Assembly: GCA_031258375.1 (NCBI GenBank)
Contig: JAIRMX010000236.1
Coordinates: 1-6,390 of the forward strand
Length of the DNA stretch: 6,390 nt
Direction of reading: 5' to 3'
Source: Elusimicrobiota bacterium
GTDB lineage: Bacteria; Elusimicrobiota; Elusimicrobia; Elusimicrobiales; Elusimicrobiaceae
The position numbers and the translations under genes were made by a program. Within the stretch, counting starts at the first letter, position 1, and each line of letters opens with the position of its first letter. The notes below the pieces were generated by a model, which was not told the DNA's origin, searched no databases, and saw only the letters and a list, made by a program, of their open reading frames with translations. Positions 6,309-6,390 of the stretch are shown here, piece after piece.

Positions 6309-6390
6309 TGAAAAGAAAAATAAACACTGCTCAAAAGAATAACAGCAAAAGAAGCACTCCTAAGTCCAATAAAGCAATAATAAATTGGTC
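6308..6390 (+). CDS. Probable IS5-family transposase, N-terminal fragment (3' cut by window edge)
   Basis: ATG at 6308 opens a frame of 27 complete codons that runs off the window: a very basic start (MKRKINTAQKNNSKR) and then NKAIINW. IS5-family DDE transposases commonly begin with a basic tail and a motif of the type (R/A)xxNWxxYNxALVxRGS, and the end of this fragment sits exactly where that motif would begin. No DDE catalytic residues are in view, so the call rests on this short similarity plus the terminal-repeat-like sequence just upstream. There is no clear Shine-Dalgarno at proper spacing (AAAGGAAAG lies about 25-30 bases before the ATG), and an inverted repeat runs up to the start codon. 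It points away from the perR promoter. If not a transposase it is an unrecognised basic protein. Confidence 0.5.
   Translation, partial: MKRKINTAQKNNSKRSTPKSNKAIINW

Larger units (their letters stand above)
6251..6390 (+). mobile_element. Left end of an IS5-like insertion sequence (partial)
   Basis: GGTCTTGTTGCACAA (6251-6265) resembles the terminal inverted repeats of many IS5-family elements, which often share a (G)GNCTTGTTGCA-type start. It is followed, after about 40 bases, by a start codon of a frame whose N-terminus is transposase-like. The element runs out of the window, so the other terminal repeat and the target duplication cannot be seen and the exact left boundary is uncertain by a few bases (GGCGGTC.. 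begins at 6248). Confidence 0.5.

Overview
The window looks like a piece of the chromosome of a low-GC, Gram-negative, probably anaerobic or microaerophilic bacterium. The outer-membrane reading comes from an OprB-like porin with a signal peptide and a C-terminal aromatic beta-strand; the anaerobe reading comes from a rubrerythrin under a PerR-type regulator. The protein style (short split chromate transporters, this HAD type, an OprB-like porin, AT-rich third positions) would suit Elusimicrobiota/Endomicrobia, but that placement is an impression from sequence style, not a demonstrated assignment. No rRNA, tRNA or CRISPR array is visible.

Layout: on the + strand, from the left edge, there is the 3' part of an unrecognised membrane-anchored acidic protein (1-441), then a HAD phosphatase-like hydrolase (about 431-1126), then two half-size chromate-transporter genes (1123-1677 and 1674-2192). 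All junctions overlap, so this looks like one translationally coupled operon. It meets, convergently, a minus-strand block.

The minus-strand block from right to left is: a PerR-type Fur-family regulator (6170-5760) overlapping a rubrerythrin gene (5779-5240) with a GC-rich hairpin terminator after it (5189-5217); then a hybrid sensor histidine kinase (5031-3425) that appears damaged at both ends; then the OprB-like porin (3406-2225). The perR-rbr pair has a consensus sigma-70 promoter with perfect 17-bp spacing, and a Fur-family-like inverted repeat on the predicted start site, so a peroxide-responsive autoregulated stress operon is the natural reading.

The right edge (about 6251-6390) looks like the left end of an IS5-like insertion sequence: a terminal-repeat-like motif and the first 27 codons of a basic protein resembling the N-terminus of IS5-family transposases.

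The most notable observations are the decay of the histidine kinase (a frameshift inside the receiver domain whose lost C-terminus is still readable out of frame, plus a missing N-terminal sensory part), the clean PerR-type operator/promoter arrangement, and the IS end immediately upstream of that promoter. I did not find evidence for a wholly new biological system.
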